DNA of 16,867 nt from Actinomycetota bacterium (GTDB taxonomy: Bacteria > Actinomycetota > Actinomycetes > Nanopelagicales > Nanopelagicaceae). A model generated the notes under the pieces. That model was not told the DNA's origin. It saw nothing but the letters and a program-made list of their open reading frames with translations, and ran no database searches. The stretch spans positions 1 through 16,867 of the forward strand of contig CANGVO010000008.1 of NCBI GenBank assembly GCA_947457445.1. Reading direction: 5' to 3'. Position numbers and translations under genes: made by a program. Below are positions 1 to 7,153 of the stretch, one piece after another. The first letter of the stretch is position 1. The number at the start of each line of letters is the position of its first letter.

Positions 1-10
1 ACTTTCACGA

Positions 11-23
11 GTGCCCCTTTTTT
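11..23 (+). terminator. Possible 3' arm of a terminator from an upstream gene (cut by window edge)
   Basis: GTGCCCC followed directly by six T residues looks like the descending arm and U-tract of an intrinsic terminator. The ascending arm would lie before the window, so pairing cannot be verified. In other actinobacteria the upstream neighbour of this locus is often tyrS or an rRNA operon, but nothing here identifies it. Confidence 0.3.
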
Positions 24-46
24 ATTTCTCTTTCTTTTATTTCTCG

Positions 47-52
47 TACACT
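47..52 (+). promoter_or_regulatory. Candidate -10 element for the TPR gene
   Basis: TACACT fits the actinobacterial TANNNT -10 pattern and would start transcription near position 59, about 48 nt before the ATG. No convincing -35 hexamer lies 16-19 nt upstream, only T/C-rich sequence. This is a pattern match only. Confidence 0.3.
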
Positions 53-60
53 TAACCAAT

Positions 61-80
61 GTTGCTATCGACGCAGCAAC
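61..80 (+). other. Small hairpin in the TPR gene leader
   Basis: GTTGCT at 61-66 pairs perfectly with AGCAAC at 75-80 around an 8-nt loop. If transcription starts near 59 the stem would sit at the extreme 5' end of the mRNA. It has no T-run behind it, so it is not an obvious terminator. Confidence 0.35.
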
Positions 81-106
81 TTAAAATTTAAATAGGGGAG
101 TTTGAA

Positions 107-1045
107 ATGGATGAAAGAAAACCTCGCGAAAATTCATCGCGCCCATCCAATCGACCTTCCTCTTCTTCATCCTCGCGTCCCTCCAGTAGACCTTCTTCAG
201 GAAAACCTTCTTCAGGCCGTCCAGCGTCAGGTCCAAATAAAGATCGCCGCCGTGAAGATTTACCAGCCCGTGGTGGTTCAAGTGATCGCCGTGGTGCAAC
301 CAGAAATGTAAGCGCTGGTCGTGAAGTCAGTGATCCACGCGGGTTTCGAGGAACTCCGATGGAACGCGATCAATCAAGAATTCGCCCAAGAATTTTCGAA
401 CCAGATATTCCAGAAGATGTTACTGGTGAAGAGTTAGAAAAAAGTGTTCGCGCTGAACTGCTTAGTCTTTCTGCAGAAAATGCCAAAGTTGTTGCGCGTC
501 ATTTAGTCTGCATAAATATTCATATGGATTCAGATCCAGAATTAGCACATAAGCACGGTGTCGCAGCCGCGCATCATGCTGGCCGTCTTGCAGTAGTTCG
601 CGAGAGCGCGGGTTATGCCGCCTACCGCGCTGGCCATTATGAGATTGCCTTAAAAGAATTGCGCGCAGCGCATCGAATTTCGGGTGATGTATCGATGTGG
701 CCGGTTATGGCTGATTGCGAGCGAGGTATGGGAAGACCGCTAAAAGCCCTGAATTTGGCTGGTTCTGACGAGGTTAAACGCCTAGCAAAGCCTGAAGAGA
801 TCGAAATGCGGATCGTTGCATCCGGTGCGCGACGTGATTTAGGAGAGCTCGATGCAGCTGTAATTACGCTGACTTGTAAAGAGTTGAAGACCGAAACTGA
901 AGAGTGGGCAGTACGTCTGCGCTATGCATATGCCGATGCTCTTGCAACCGCGGGCCGTGGCGATGAAGCTCGAGAGTGGTTTACAAAATGCGCAGAGATT
1001 GATCATGATGAAGTAACAGATGCGCAGGAAAGATCGCTGCAATAG
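107..1045 (+). CDS. TPR-like helical repeat protein with Ser/Arg-rich N-terminus
   Basis: The protein has 312 residues. The ATG at 107 has a GGGGAG ribosome binding site at 95-100. Residues 1 to about 95 are low complexity, dominated by Ser, Arg, Pro and Gly with repeated RPSS-like steps, and are probably disordered. Residues about 105-300 are helical, with TPR-like stretches near 165-195 (AGYAAYRAGHYEIALKELR) and 270-298 (YADALATAGRGDEAREWF). Other actinobacteria carry a TPR protein at the same place, upstream of tlyA. No signal peptide or membrane segment is visible, so it is likely cytoplasmic. TPR repeats usually mediate protein contacts, but no partner or biochemical role can be assigned from the sequence. 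The basic disordered head could bind RNA or anionic partners, which is an inference. Confidence 0.85.
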   Translation: MDERKPRENSSRPSNRPSSSSSSRPSSRPSSGKPSSGRPASGPNKDRRREDLPARGGSSDRRGATRNVSAGREVSDPRGFRGTPMERDQSRIRPRIFEPDIPEDVTGEELEKSVRAELLSLSAENAKVVARHLVCINIHMDSDPELAHKHGVAAAHHAGRLAVVRESAGYAAYRAGHYEIALKELRAAHRISGDVSMWPVMADCERGMGRPLKALNLAGSDEVKRLAKPEEIEMRIVASGARRDLGELDAAVITLTCKELKTETEEWAVRLRYAYADALATAGRGDEAREWFTKCAEIDHDEVTDAQERSLQ

Positions 1046-1111
1046 TTTTTTAGACTTCTCCACAGATAATTTCTTTTCAGCGAGTATTTGTCAGTCGCAG
1101 TTGTCATTATC

Positions 1112-1132
1112 TGCTCCTCAATCAAAGGAGCA
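1112..1132 (+). promoter_or_regulatory. Hairpin sequestering the ribosome binding site of the OB-fold gene
   Basis: TGCTCCT at 1112-1118 is the exact complement of AGGAGCA at 1126-1132, separated by a 7-nt loop. The 3' arm contains most of the Shine-Dalgarno sequence AAAGGAG (1124-1130) of the ATG at 1139. When folded, the ribosome binding site is largely paired. This is a typical layout for translational control by temperature, protein binding or coupling, but no trigger can be named. Confidence 0.55.
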
Positions 1133-1138
1133 ATTCAT

Positions 1139-1516
1139 ATGGCAACAAAGTCAGTAGAGAAATCAATAGTAAAGAAAGTGTCCAAAAAATCTGTTCAGGT
1201 TCAAATCGATGAGATTGACCTTTCCCTAAATGATCTTTTATTGCGAGGTCGAGTCTCGGCTGTTGCGACAACCAAGGAGCTTCCTAGCGGAGACAAAGTT
1301 GTGGAATTCAGATTGATAATCACACGCGAAAGCAGAGAAGGCGTAGACACCTTAGATATTGCCGCGTGGAGCGCAAAATCTAGAAAGTTGGCTCTGTCTC
1401 TCGCCCCTGACGAATGGGTAGAAATAAGTGGGGCAATTCATCGCCGCTTCTGGCAGTCACCGGGTGGTTTGGCCTCGCGTTGGCAGGTTGAGGCGATAGA
1501 GATCGCACGTCTCTAA
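1139..1516 (+). CDS. Single-stranded-DNA-binding-like OB-fold protein
   Basis: The preferred start is the ATG at 1139 (125 residues), because AAAGGAG lies 8 nt upstream. A longer reading from TTG 1088 adds 17 residues, but these would be encoded across the hairpin and lack a ribosome binding site. After a Lys-rich head (residues 1-20, KSVEKSIVKKVSKKS), residues about 30-125 show the alternating strands of an SSB-type OB fold. Examples are LRGRVSAVATTKELPSGD, then VVEFRLIITR, then LDIAAWSAKSRKLA and WVEISGAIHRRFW, ending in a last strand WQVEAIEIA. The protein is shorter than housekeeping SSB and lacks the acidic C-terminal tip used to recruit partner proteins, so it is more likely a paralogue or accessory protein. 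It lies 93 nt after the TPR gene. The family assignment rests on the motif pattern only. Confidence 0.75.
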   Translation: MATKSVEKSIVKKVSKKSVQVQIDEIDLSLNDLLLRGRVSAVATTKELPSGDKVVEFRLIITRESREGVDTLDIAAWSAKSRKLALSLAPDEWVEISGAIHRRFWQSPGGLASRWQVEAIEIARL

Positions 1517-1531
1517 TCCTCGCCCGCTAAT

Positions 1532-1559
1532 AAGGAGCTTTTTTGGATACTCTAGGCGC
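1532..1559 (+). promoter_or_regulatory. Displaced ribosome binding site and candidate -10 before the Lys-tail gene
   Basis: AAGGAG at 1532-1537 lies 22 nt before the ATG at 1560, too far to serve it directly. TACTCT at 1548-1553 matches TANNNT and is 6 nt before the ATG, which would allow leaderless transcription. The AAGGAG instead suits a TTG at 1543 that opens a 21-codon ORF in another frame, ending at 1608. The sequence alone does not decide between these readings. Confidence 0.35.
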
Positions 1560-1916
1560 ATGGCTAAAGCATCTAATGACCTTTTCTCAACTCTGCGCAC
1601 TTACCTAACGAAGGTAACCGAAGGTGAACGATCACCCGCTGAGGTGGCCGCGGCAGTTAACTCATGGGCTCGTGAAAGCGCTGATGCGCTTAAAGCGAAG
1701 ATTCATGAAGAAGTTGAGTCGAGTGTCGCCAAGATGGGTTTCATTAAACGCGATGAGTTTGACCGGCTCGCCGCGCAAGTTGCTGCTCTCGGTGGGAAAA
1801 CTGCAAACGCTAAGAAGTCTGCGACCAAGAAAGCAACACCCAAGAAAGCAACACCCAAGAAGGCAACCGTGAAGAAAGTCAAAAAGACACCAGCGAAGAA
1901 AGTGGTTAAGAAGTGA
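1560..1916 (+). CDS. Small helical protein with Lys/Ala/Pro-rich histone-like tail
   Basis: The protein has 118 residues. Residues 1-80 are amphipathic helix. The segment around residues 61-75 (FIKRDEFDRLAAQVAAL) resembles the coiled-coil end of phasin or BMFP/UbiK-type small proteins. Residues about 82-118 form a strongly basic tail with repeated KKATP units, like the tails of actinobacterial HU proteins and eukaryotic histone H1. No in-frame start lies upstream, so ATG 1560 is taken despite the missing well-spaced ribosome binding site. The next ORF starts at its stop codon (GTGA overlap), which suggests translational coupling. A nucleic-acid or polyanion-binding role is inferred from the tail. 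No enzymatic motif is seen and the function is unknown. Confidence 0.8.
   Translation: MAKASNDLFSTLRTYLTKVTEGERSPAEVAAAVNSWARESADALKAKIHEEVESSVAKMGFIKRDEFDRLAAQVAALGGKTANAKKSATKKATPKKATPKKATVKKVKKTPAKKVVKK
1827..1871 (+). repeat. 15-bp tandem repeat encoding KKATP units
   Basis: AAGAAAGCAACACCC occurs at 1827-1841 and again identically at 1842-1856. A third, diverged copy is at 1857-1871. The period is a multiple of three, so copy-number change would lengthen or shorten the basic tail without breaking the frame. Confidence 0.85.
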
Positions 1917-2089
1917 GCGAACTCTTCCTAAATTCAAGCGATGGCAACAACTCGGAAACCAACTTAGTAGAAGAAGTTAAGGTTGAGTTAAATGATATTG
2001 ATAACTCTGATCTAACTGAACATTCTGCACGCTTTGAAGCACTTCATGGAAAATTACAAGAGGCTCTTAACACAATTGATGGTCTGTAG
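1913..2089 (+). CDS. 58-residue conserved-position hypothetical protein upstream of tlyA
   Basis: A GTG start at 1913 overlaps the previous stop as GTGA. The frame stays open for 58 codons to TAG at 2087-2089. The product begins MSELFLNSSDG, is strongly acidic in the middle (many Asp, Glu and Asn), and ends in a probable amphipathic helix ARFEALHGKLQEALNTIDGL. Other actinobacteria, including M. tuberculosis just before tlyA, carry a similarly tiny ORF in this slot, which supports it being real. It fills the gap between its neighbours almost exactly. No function can be assigned. A small acidic protein with an adaptor or regulatory role for its neighbours is speculation. Confidence 0.7.
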   Translation: MSELFLNSSDGNNSETNLVEEVKVELNDIDNSDLTEHSARFEALHGKLQEALNTIDGL

Positions 2090-2109
2090 AAGAAGTTAGT
2101 TAAACCAAG

Positions 2110-2898
2110 ATGAAGACGCGTTTAGATGCCGAATTAGTTCGTCGCGAACTTGCGCGCTCTCGTGAACATGCAGCAGATTTAATCGAATCGCGATCCGTAT
2201 TGGTATCGGGAATTCCTGCGACAAAACCAGCAACTCAAGTTGACGCCGAAACCTCGATTACATTGCAAGGTAATCGCGATGACTTCGTTTCTCGAGGTGG
2301 CCATAAATTAGCTGGCGCGCTAGAGGTTTTTGCAGACGTAGAAGTGGCCGGAAAAGTATGTCTGGATGCAGGAGCGTCAACTGGGGGATTCACTGATGTA
2401 CTCCTGCGCGGCGGTGCCAAATTAGTTGTCGCAGTCGATGTTGGCTACGGACAGCTAGCGTGGGAGCTACGACAGGATCCGAGAGTTAAGATTTTGGATC
2501 GCACAAATATTCGTCATTTAACTGGAGATATGGTCGGTGAAGAAATCGATCTCGTTGTAGCCGATCTTTCCTTCATTTCTCTATCTCTGGTTCTTCCTGC
2601 GCTAGCTGCAGTCTCTAAACCAAGTGCAGACTATGTACTAATGGTAAAACCGCAATTTGAAGTTGGTCGCGAAAAACTTGGTGCAGGTGGTGTCGTTCGT
2701 GATCCTGTGCTTCGCCGCGCCGCAGTGTTAGATGTTGCTGATTCCGCTTATGACGTTGGCCTTGGAACTATGGGAATCGCTGCCTCTCCTCTACCTGGGC
2801 CTGCCGGAAACGTTGAATATTTTCTTTGGCTTCGACGTGGCGCACCGGCTATAGATGCTGCAGATGTTGATCGTGCGATTGAGATGGGCCCAGCCTGA
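2110..2898 (+). CDS. tlyA: TlyA-type rRNA (cytidine-2'-O)-methyltransferase
   Basis: The protein has 262 residues, normal for the family. TlyA methylates ribose 2'-OH groups of cytidines in 16S and 23S rRNA, and in mycobacteria its loss gives capreomycin resistance. Residues 1-55 form an S4-like RNA-binding domain. Residues 60-245 form an FtsJ-type Rossmann methyltransferase with SAM motif DAGASTGGFTD (86-96). The catalytic K-D-K-E set is visible as K66 (GGHKL), D152 (ADLSF), K180 (VKPQFEVG) and E236 (NVEYF). ATG 2110 is the first possible start because TAA lies three codons upstream; the only ribosome binding site is a weak AAGAAG at 2090-2095. The stop overlaps the nadK start as TGATG, so the two genes are co-translated. 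Confidence 0.95.
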   Translation: MKTRLDAELVRRELARSREHAADLIESRSVLVSGIPATKPATQVDAETSITLQGNRDDFVSRGGHKLAGALEVFADVEVAGKVCLDAGASTGGFTDVLLRGGAKLVVAVDVGYGQLAWELRQDPRVKILDRTNIRHLTGDMVGEEIDLVVADLSFISLSLVLPALAAVSKPSADYVLMVKPQFEVGREKLGAGGVVRDPVLRRAAVLDVADSAYDVGLGTMGIAASPLPGPAGNVEYFLWLRRGAPAIDAADVDRAIEMGPA

Positions 2899-3752
2899 TG
2901 TCGCGCCATGTAATTTTCTTAGTTAACGCATCACGTCCTGAAGCAGTCATTGCAACCAAGGAACTTTCCCAACTTTTACTTAAACAAGGATTTATTCTCT
3001 CCACTCCTTCAGATATCTCGGTTCTAGGAATAACTCAGACACCAGTAGACAAATTAGATGCAGCAGAACTAGTGGTTGTTCTTGGTGGCGATGGCACTAT
3101 TTTGCGTGGAGCAGAAGTAGCGCGTGCTCAAAATATCCCAATTCTTGGAATCAATTTAGGTCATGTTGGTTTTCTTGCTGAAGTGGAGAAACCTTCTCTT
3201 GCTGAAGTTGCAACGAGCATTGTCTCCAAAAATTACCAAACAGAAAATCGAATGGTCCTAAATTATTCAGTCGTACGCGACGGGGTAAGTATCTCTTCGG
3301 GCTGGGCTTTAAATGAAGTTACGGTAGAACGAGAACGAACGACTATGGTGGAACTCTTTGTACAAATTGATGATCGACCACTTTCTCGCTGGGGTTGTGA
3401 TGGGTTGATCTGTTCCACTCCGACAGGATCGACGGCTTATGCATTTAGCGCGGGCGGACCAGTTCTGTGGCCGGAAATCGATGCCTTAGTTTTGCTACCA
3501 ATCTCGGCTCATGCGCTTTTCTCCCGTCCCATGGTTGTTTCTCCACAGTCGCAGATTGTTGTCGAGATTGAATCCAGCGAAGCTCTTTTATCTGCCGACG
3601 CCTTACGCAAGCTCTCCCTGAAAACTGCAGATCGTGTATTGATTACAAAGGATGACTCAGTCATAAAACTTGCGCATATTAAGCCAACGCTTTTTACTGA
3701 TCGCTTAGTCGCAAAATTTAAATTACCAGTTGAAGGCTGGCGCGGTGAGTGA
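2898..3752 (+). CDS. nadK: NAD kinase
   Basis: The protein has 284 residues. It phosphorylates NAD to NADP using ATP or polyphosphate in the cytoplasm. Diagnostic motifs in order are GGDG (63-66), NLGHVGFLAE, a conserved NE pair (ALNEVTVER), the Gly-rich CSTPTGSTAYAFSAGGP that binds NAD, and PISAHALFSRP near the C-terminus. The start ATG shares its A with the tlyA stop. The end overlaps the recN start by 8 nt (GTGAGTGA). The tlyA-nadK-recN order is conserved across actinobacteria. Nothing appears truncated. Confidence 0.96.
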   Translation: MSRHVIFLVNASRPEAVIATKELSQLLLKQGFILSTPSDISVLGITQTPVDKLDAAELVVVLGGDGTILRGAEVARAQNIPILGINLGHVGFLAEVEKPSLAEVATSIVSKNYQTENRMVLNYSVVRDGVSISSGWALNEVTVERERTTMVELFVQIDDRPLSRWGCDGLICSTPTGSTAYAFSAGGPVLWPEIDALVLLPISAHALFSRPMVVSPQSQIVVEIESSEALLSADALRKLSLKTADRVLITKDDSVIKLAHIKPTLFTDRLVAKFKLPVEGWRGE

Positions 3753-5487
3753 ACGTTCTTATCTAGAAGAGATTTCGATTCGCAGCCTCGGAATCATCGA
3801 TCAATCAACGTTAGAACTCGGTCGTGGCCTTAATGTCTTAACGGGCGAAACTGGCGCAGGAAAAACAATGATCCTCACCGCATTATCTTTAGTTCTAGGC
3901 GGCAAAAGTGATAGTTCACTGGTCAGAACAGGTTCTGATCGGTTAGTTGCAAGTGCTCAATTTGCGTTGCCAAAGCCCAATAATCAAATCTCTGCAGTAG
4001 CGGATGAATTTGGAGCCGATATATCCGATGGTTCATTGATTCTTACTCGCACAGTCAACAGTGACGGAAAGAGCAAGGCAGTAGCAGGTGGCACAACCGT
4101 GCCGGCCGCTACCTTAGTTAACTTTGCAGATCACTTAGTTGAGATTCACGGCCAAGCGGCTAATCACCAAATTGTAAAAAGTTCGAGACAACGTGAGTTG
4201 TTGGATCGCTTCGCAGGAGCTGAACTCACCAAAACCTTACACAATTACCAGGAATCGCTTAGCAAATATAACGAGATCAAATCTCACATTAAAACCATGC
4301 GCGAAAATTCCACCAAACGTGATCGTGAAATAGCCGATTTAGAGGAATTCCTTTTAGGTTGGAATAAGTTAAAGCCGACTCGCGGTGAATATGAGGAAGT
4401 TACAAACCAGATAGCCAGACTTTCAAGTGTCGAAGATTTGCGAATCGCAAGCGATGGCGCCAGCCAGGCGCTCTCCGATGAGACAGTTGGTGCTCTGACC
4501 AGTCTTGGCGCAGCGCGTCGTTTCTTGGATATCGCAAAAGGCAAGGATGCCAAACTAGATGCGATTGCTGCTGCGGTGGCCGAAGGCTTCTTCACTATAG
4601 ATGAAGCGTCGCGAGATTTAACTAGTTATTTGAGCGGACTTGAAGCCGATCCTTCGCGATTAGATTCATTGCAACTGCGTAAGTCCGAGATCGTTTCATT
4701 CCTAAAAAAGTGGGGGAGTGCGACAGAACCGGATGCAGAGTTAGTGGCGCTGTCAGAAAAGGCGAAGAGCGCACGCGCGATGATCTCTGATCTAACTGGC
4801 GGTGAAGATCGAATTGCGGAACTAGAGAAAGAAATGCAAGAGATCAAGAAAGATTTACTTAAGCATGCAAAATTGCTGACAAAAGTTCGGGTCAGTGCAG
4901 CCGCGAAGTTATCTGATTCTGTGTCTGCGGAAATCCATGCCCTATCGATGCCGCATACTCAGTTTTCAATTCTAGTTAATTCGGCTGATTATGAAGGTTC
5001 GTTGAAAGAATCTGATTTCACTAACTTAGGTTGCGATGAAGTAGTTATGCAGATTCAAGGACATCGAGAAGGTCCCTTTATTGCACTTGGTAAAGGCGCA
5101 AGCGGTGGTGAAATGTCGCGAATAATGTTGGCCCTAGAAGTAGTTTTGGCTCAATCGCATCCCGTCGGAACTTATATATTCGATGAAGTTGATGCTGGCG
5201 TTGGCGGAAAGGCTGCAATCGAAGTCGGTAGACGCCTTGCCTTATTAGCGCAACATAGCCAAGTGATAGTTGTAACCCATTTACCGCAAGTGGCGGCGTG
5301 GGCAGATACACACTTCGTTGTACGAAAGAGTAGCAATGGTTCTATTTCACAATCAGATGTTGCAAAACTAGACGTTCAGAACCGAATAGAGGAGATCGCT
5401 CGCATGTTGGCCGGTCTGGAAGGCTCAACTAGCGCGCGTGAGCACGCGGCAGAGTTGCTAGCAATGCGCGAGTCAATTTCAAAATAG
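3745..5487 (+). CDS. recN: DNA repair protein RecN
   Basis: RecN is an SMC-like ATPase that acts at double-strand breaks. Start GTG 3745 (580 residues) is preferred: GAAGG at 3732-3736 is well spaced and the start overlaps the nadK stop. A TTG at 3730 would add only five residues. Walker A is GETGAGKT at residues 34-41, preceded by the IRSLGIID strand typical of RecN. The centre (about 170-380) is coiled coil with many Lys and Glu residues. The C-terminal head carries the signature [16 protein letters not shown], Walker [16 protein letters not shown], and the switch histidine region [13 protein letters not shown]. Length and motif order are normal, so it should be active. No SOS-box-like operator could be recognised upstream inside the operon. 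Confidence 0.96.
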   Translation: MSERSYLEEISIRSLGIIDQSTLELGRGLNVLTGETGAGKTMILTALSLVLGGKSDSSLVRTGSDRLVASAQFALPKPNNQISAVADEFGADISDGSLILTRTVNSDGKSKAVAGGTTVPAATLVNFADHLVEIHGQAANHQIVKSSRQRELLDRFAGAELTKTLHNYQESLSKYNEIKSHIKTMRENSTKRDREIADLEEFLLGWNKLKPTRGEYEEVTNQIARLSSVEDLRIASDGASQALSDETVGALTSLGAARRFLDIAKGKDAKLDAIAAAVAEGFFTIDEASRDLTSYLSGLEADPSRLDSLQLRKSEIVSFLKKWGSATEPDAELVALSEKAKSARAMISDLTGGEDRIAELEKEMQEIKKDLLKHAKLLTKVRVSAAAKLSDSVSAEIHALSMPHTQFSILVNSADYEGSLKESDFTNLGCDEVVMQIQGHREGPFIALGKGASGGEMSRIMLALEVVLAQSHPVGTYIFDEVDAGVGGKAAIEVGRRLALLAQHSQVIVVTHLPQVAAWADTHFVVRKSSNGSISQSDVAKLDVQNRIEEIARMLAGLEGSTSAREHAAELLAMRESISK

Positions 5488-5507
5488 CTCGCCGGTACTG
5501 ATAGGTT
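5478..5507 (+). promoter_or_regulatory. Candidate promoter for pyrG
   Basis: TTCAAA at 5478-5483 (four of six matches to TTGACA) is followed after 18 nt by TAGGTT at 5502-5507, a TANNNT -10. The expected start site falls at or just before the ATG at 5516, so pyrG may be leaderless, in keeping with its lack of a good ribosome binding site. The -35 overlaps the end of recN. Confidence 0.4.
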
Positions 5508-5515
5508 TGTCTTCC

Positions 5516-7150
5516 ATGGGCCAAGCGCATGTGACTAAACATATTTTCGTAACTGGTGGAGTAGCTTCTAGTTTGGGCAAAGGCCTCACCGCTTCAAGTC
5601 TTGGTAGATTGCTTGTGGCTCGCGGAATCCGCGTAACAATGCAGAAATTGGATCCCTATTTAAACGTTGATCCAGGCACCATGAATCCATTCCAACACGG
5701 TGAAGTCTTCGTAACCGATGATGGTTCAGAGACAGATTTAGATATCGGCCATTACGAAAGATTTCTTGATCGCAACTTAGAGGGTTCAGCGAATGTGACT
5801 ACTGGTCAGGTTTATTCAAGAGTTATCGCTCGCGAAAGACGTGGAGAGTACCTAGGTGAGACAGTCCAGGTAATTCCACACATCACCAATGAAATTAAAG
5901 AACGTATGCATGCAATGTCATCTGATGATGTAGACGTTGTCATTACCGAAATTGGTGGCACCGTTGGCGATATTGAGTCGCAACCATTTCTTGAAGCGGC
6001 TCGTCAGATGCGCCAAGAAGTTGGACGAGACAATGTTTTCTACTTACATATTTCGTTAGTTCCCTACATTGGACCATCGGGCGAACTTAAAACAAAGCCG
6101 ACTCAGCACTCGATTGCGGCCCTGCGCAGTATCGGTATCGCACCAGATGCTGTTGTTTTGCGCTCAGATCGTGAAATTCCAATCGCTATCAAGAAAAAGA
6201 TATCGCTCATGTGCGATGTAGATGTAGAGGCAGTGGTAGCCGCCGTTGATGCTCCGTCAATCTACGATATTCCGAAAGTGCTTTTCGCCGAAGGTCTTGA
6301 TGCCTATGTTGTACGCCGGCTATCACTTGGTGGCCACGAAGTTCAGTGGGGCGAATGGGATGAACTCTTAGAAAAGGTGCACAATCCAAAACACCAAGTC
6401 AAGGTTGGATTGGTTGGAAAATATATAGATTTGCCAGATGCTTATTTATCGGTGTCGGAAGCGTTACGGGCTGGTGGTTTTGCAAATAACGCCAAAGTCA
6501 CAATTGTTTGGATACCCAGTGATGATTGCGAAACTCCTGAAGGAGCCAAGAAATCGCTTCAAGGGGTAGACGCGATTTGTGTTCCGGGTGGGTTTGGAGT
6601 TCGTGGCATTGAAGGCAAACTTGGCGCGCTAACTTACGCGCGAGAAAATAAAATTCCAACGCTTGGCTTGTGTTTAGGTTTGCAATGCATGGTTATCGAA
6701 GCAGCACGAAACTTGGCAGGAATAAAGGATGCTAATTCAGCTGAATTTTCTCCTGAATCGGGTACGCATGTAATTGCAACTATGGATGATCAAAAGGCTA
6801 TCGTTTCTGGCGAAGCTGACATGGGTGGAACAATGCGACTTGGTTTGTATAAAGCGAATTTAGTTCCAGGTTCACTCGTCGCGCAAACCTATGGGGCCAC
6901 TGAGATTTCTGAACGCCACCGCCATCGATATGAAGTAAATAATAAATATCGTGATCAAATTTCCAACTCTGGCCTTGCCTTTTCAGGTGTATTTAAAGAA
7001 AAAGATTTAGTCGAGTTTGTGGAACTACCCAAAGAGGTGCATCCTTACTACGTAGGGACGCAAGCTCATCCAGAACTCCGCTCGCGTCCGACCCGTCCAC
7101 ATCCGCTTTTTGTGGGTTTGATTTCTGCGGCAATTGCTTCGAAAGGTTAG
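5516..7150 (+). CDS. pyrG: CTP synthase (glutamine-hydrolysing)
   Basis: It converts UTP to CTP with glutamine and ATP, the last step of pyrimidine nucleotide synthesis. Start ATG 5516 (544 residues) gives [15 protein letters not shown], similar in length to family N-termini. A TTG at 5507 adds three residues and GTG 5531 would remove five. The N-terminal synthetase domain has the loop [15 protein letters not shown] and the invariant [20 protein letters not shown]. The C-terminal class I glutaminase domain has the nucleophile in GLCLGLQ (C386) and the His-Glu pair in TQAHPEL. A short linker around [13 protein letters not shown] joins them. It sits between recN and ald, probably on its own promoter. 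No anomalies were found. Confidence 0.97.
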   Translation: MGQAHVTKHIFVTGGVASSLGKGLTASSLGRLLVARGIRVTMQKLDPYLNVDPGTMNPFQHGEVFVTDDGSETDLDIGHYERFLDRNLEGSANVTTGQVYSRVIARERRGEYLGETVQVIPHITNEIKERMHAMSSDDVDVVITEIGGTVGDIESQPFLEAARQMRQEVGRDNVFYLHISLVPYIGPSGELKTKPTQHSIAALRSIGIAPDAVVLRSDREIPIAIKKKISLMCDVDVEAVVAAVDAPSIYDIPKVLFAEGLDAYVVRRLSLGGHEVQWGEWDELLEKVHNPKHQVKVGLVGKYIDLPDAYLSVSEALRAGGFANNAKVTIVWIPSDDCETPEGAKKSLQGVDAICVPGGFGVRGIEGKLGALTYARENKIPTLGLCLGLQCMVIEAARNLAGIKDANSAEFSPESGTHVIATMDDQKAIVSGEADMGGTMRLGLYKANLVPGSLVAQTYGATEISERHRHRYEVNNKYRDQISNSGLAFSGVFKEKDLVEFVELPKEVHPYYVGTQAHPELRSRPTRPHPLFVGLISAAIASKG

Positions 7151-7153
7151 TCA

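Noticed and set aside
102..311. 69-codon frame overlapping the TPR gene head
   Set aside because: It is a shadow of the low-complexity coding sequence with no ribosome binding site of its own.
1024..1051. Short GCAG/CTGC stem followed by six T residues after the TPR gene
   Set aside because: The stem has only four pairs and a 9-nt loop, too weak for a believable terminator, and part of it is coding.
1051..1056. TAGACT just after the TPR gene as a -10 for the OB-fold gene
   Set aside because: The hexamer fits but no -35-like sequence lies 16-19 nt upstream and it directly follows the stop codon; not strong enough to list.
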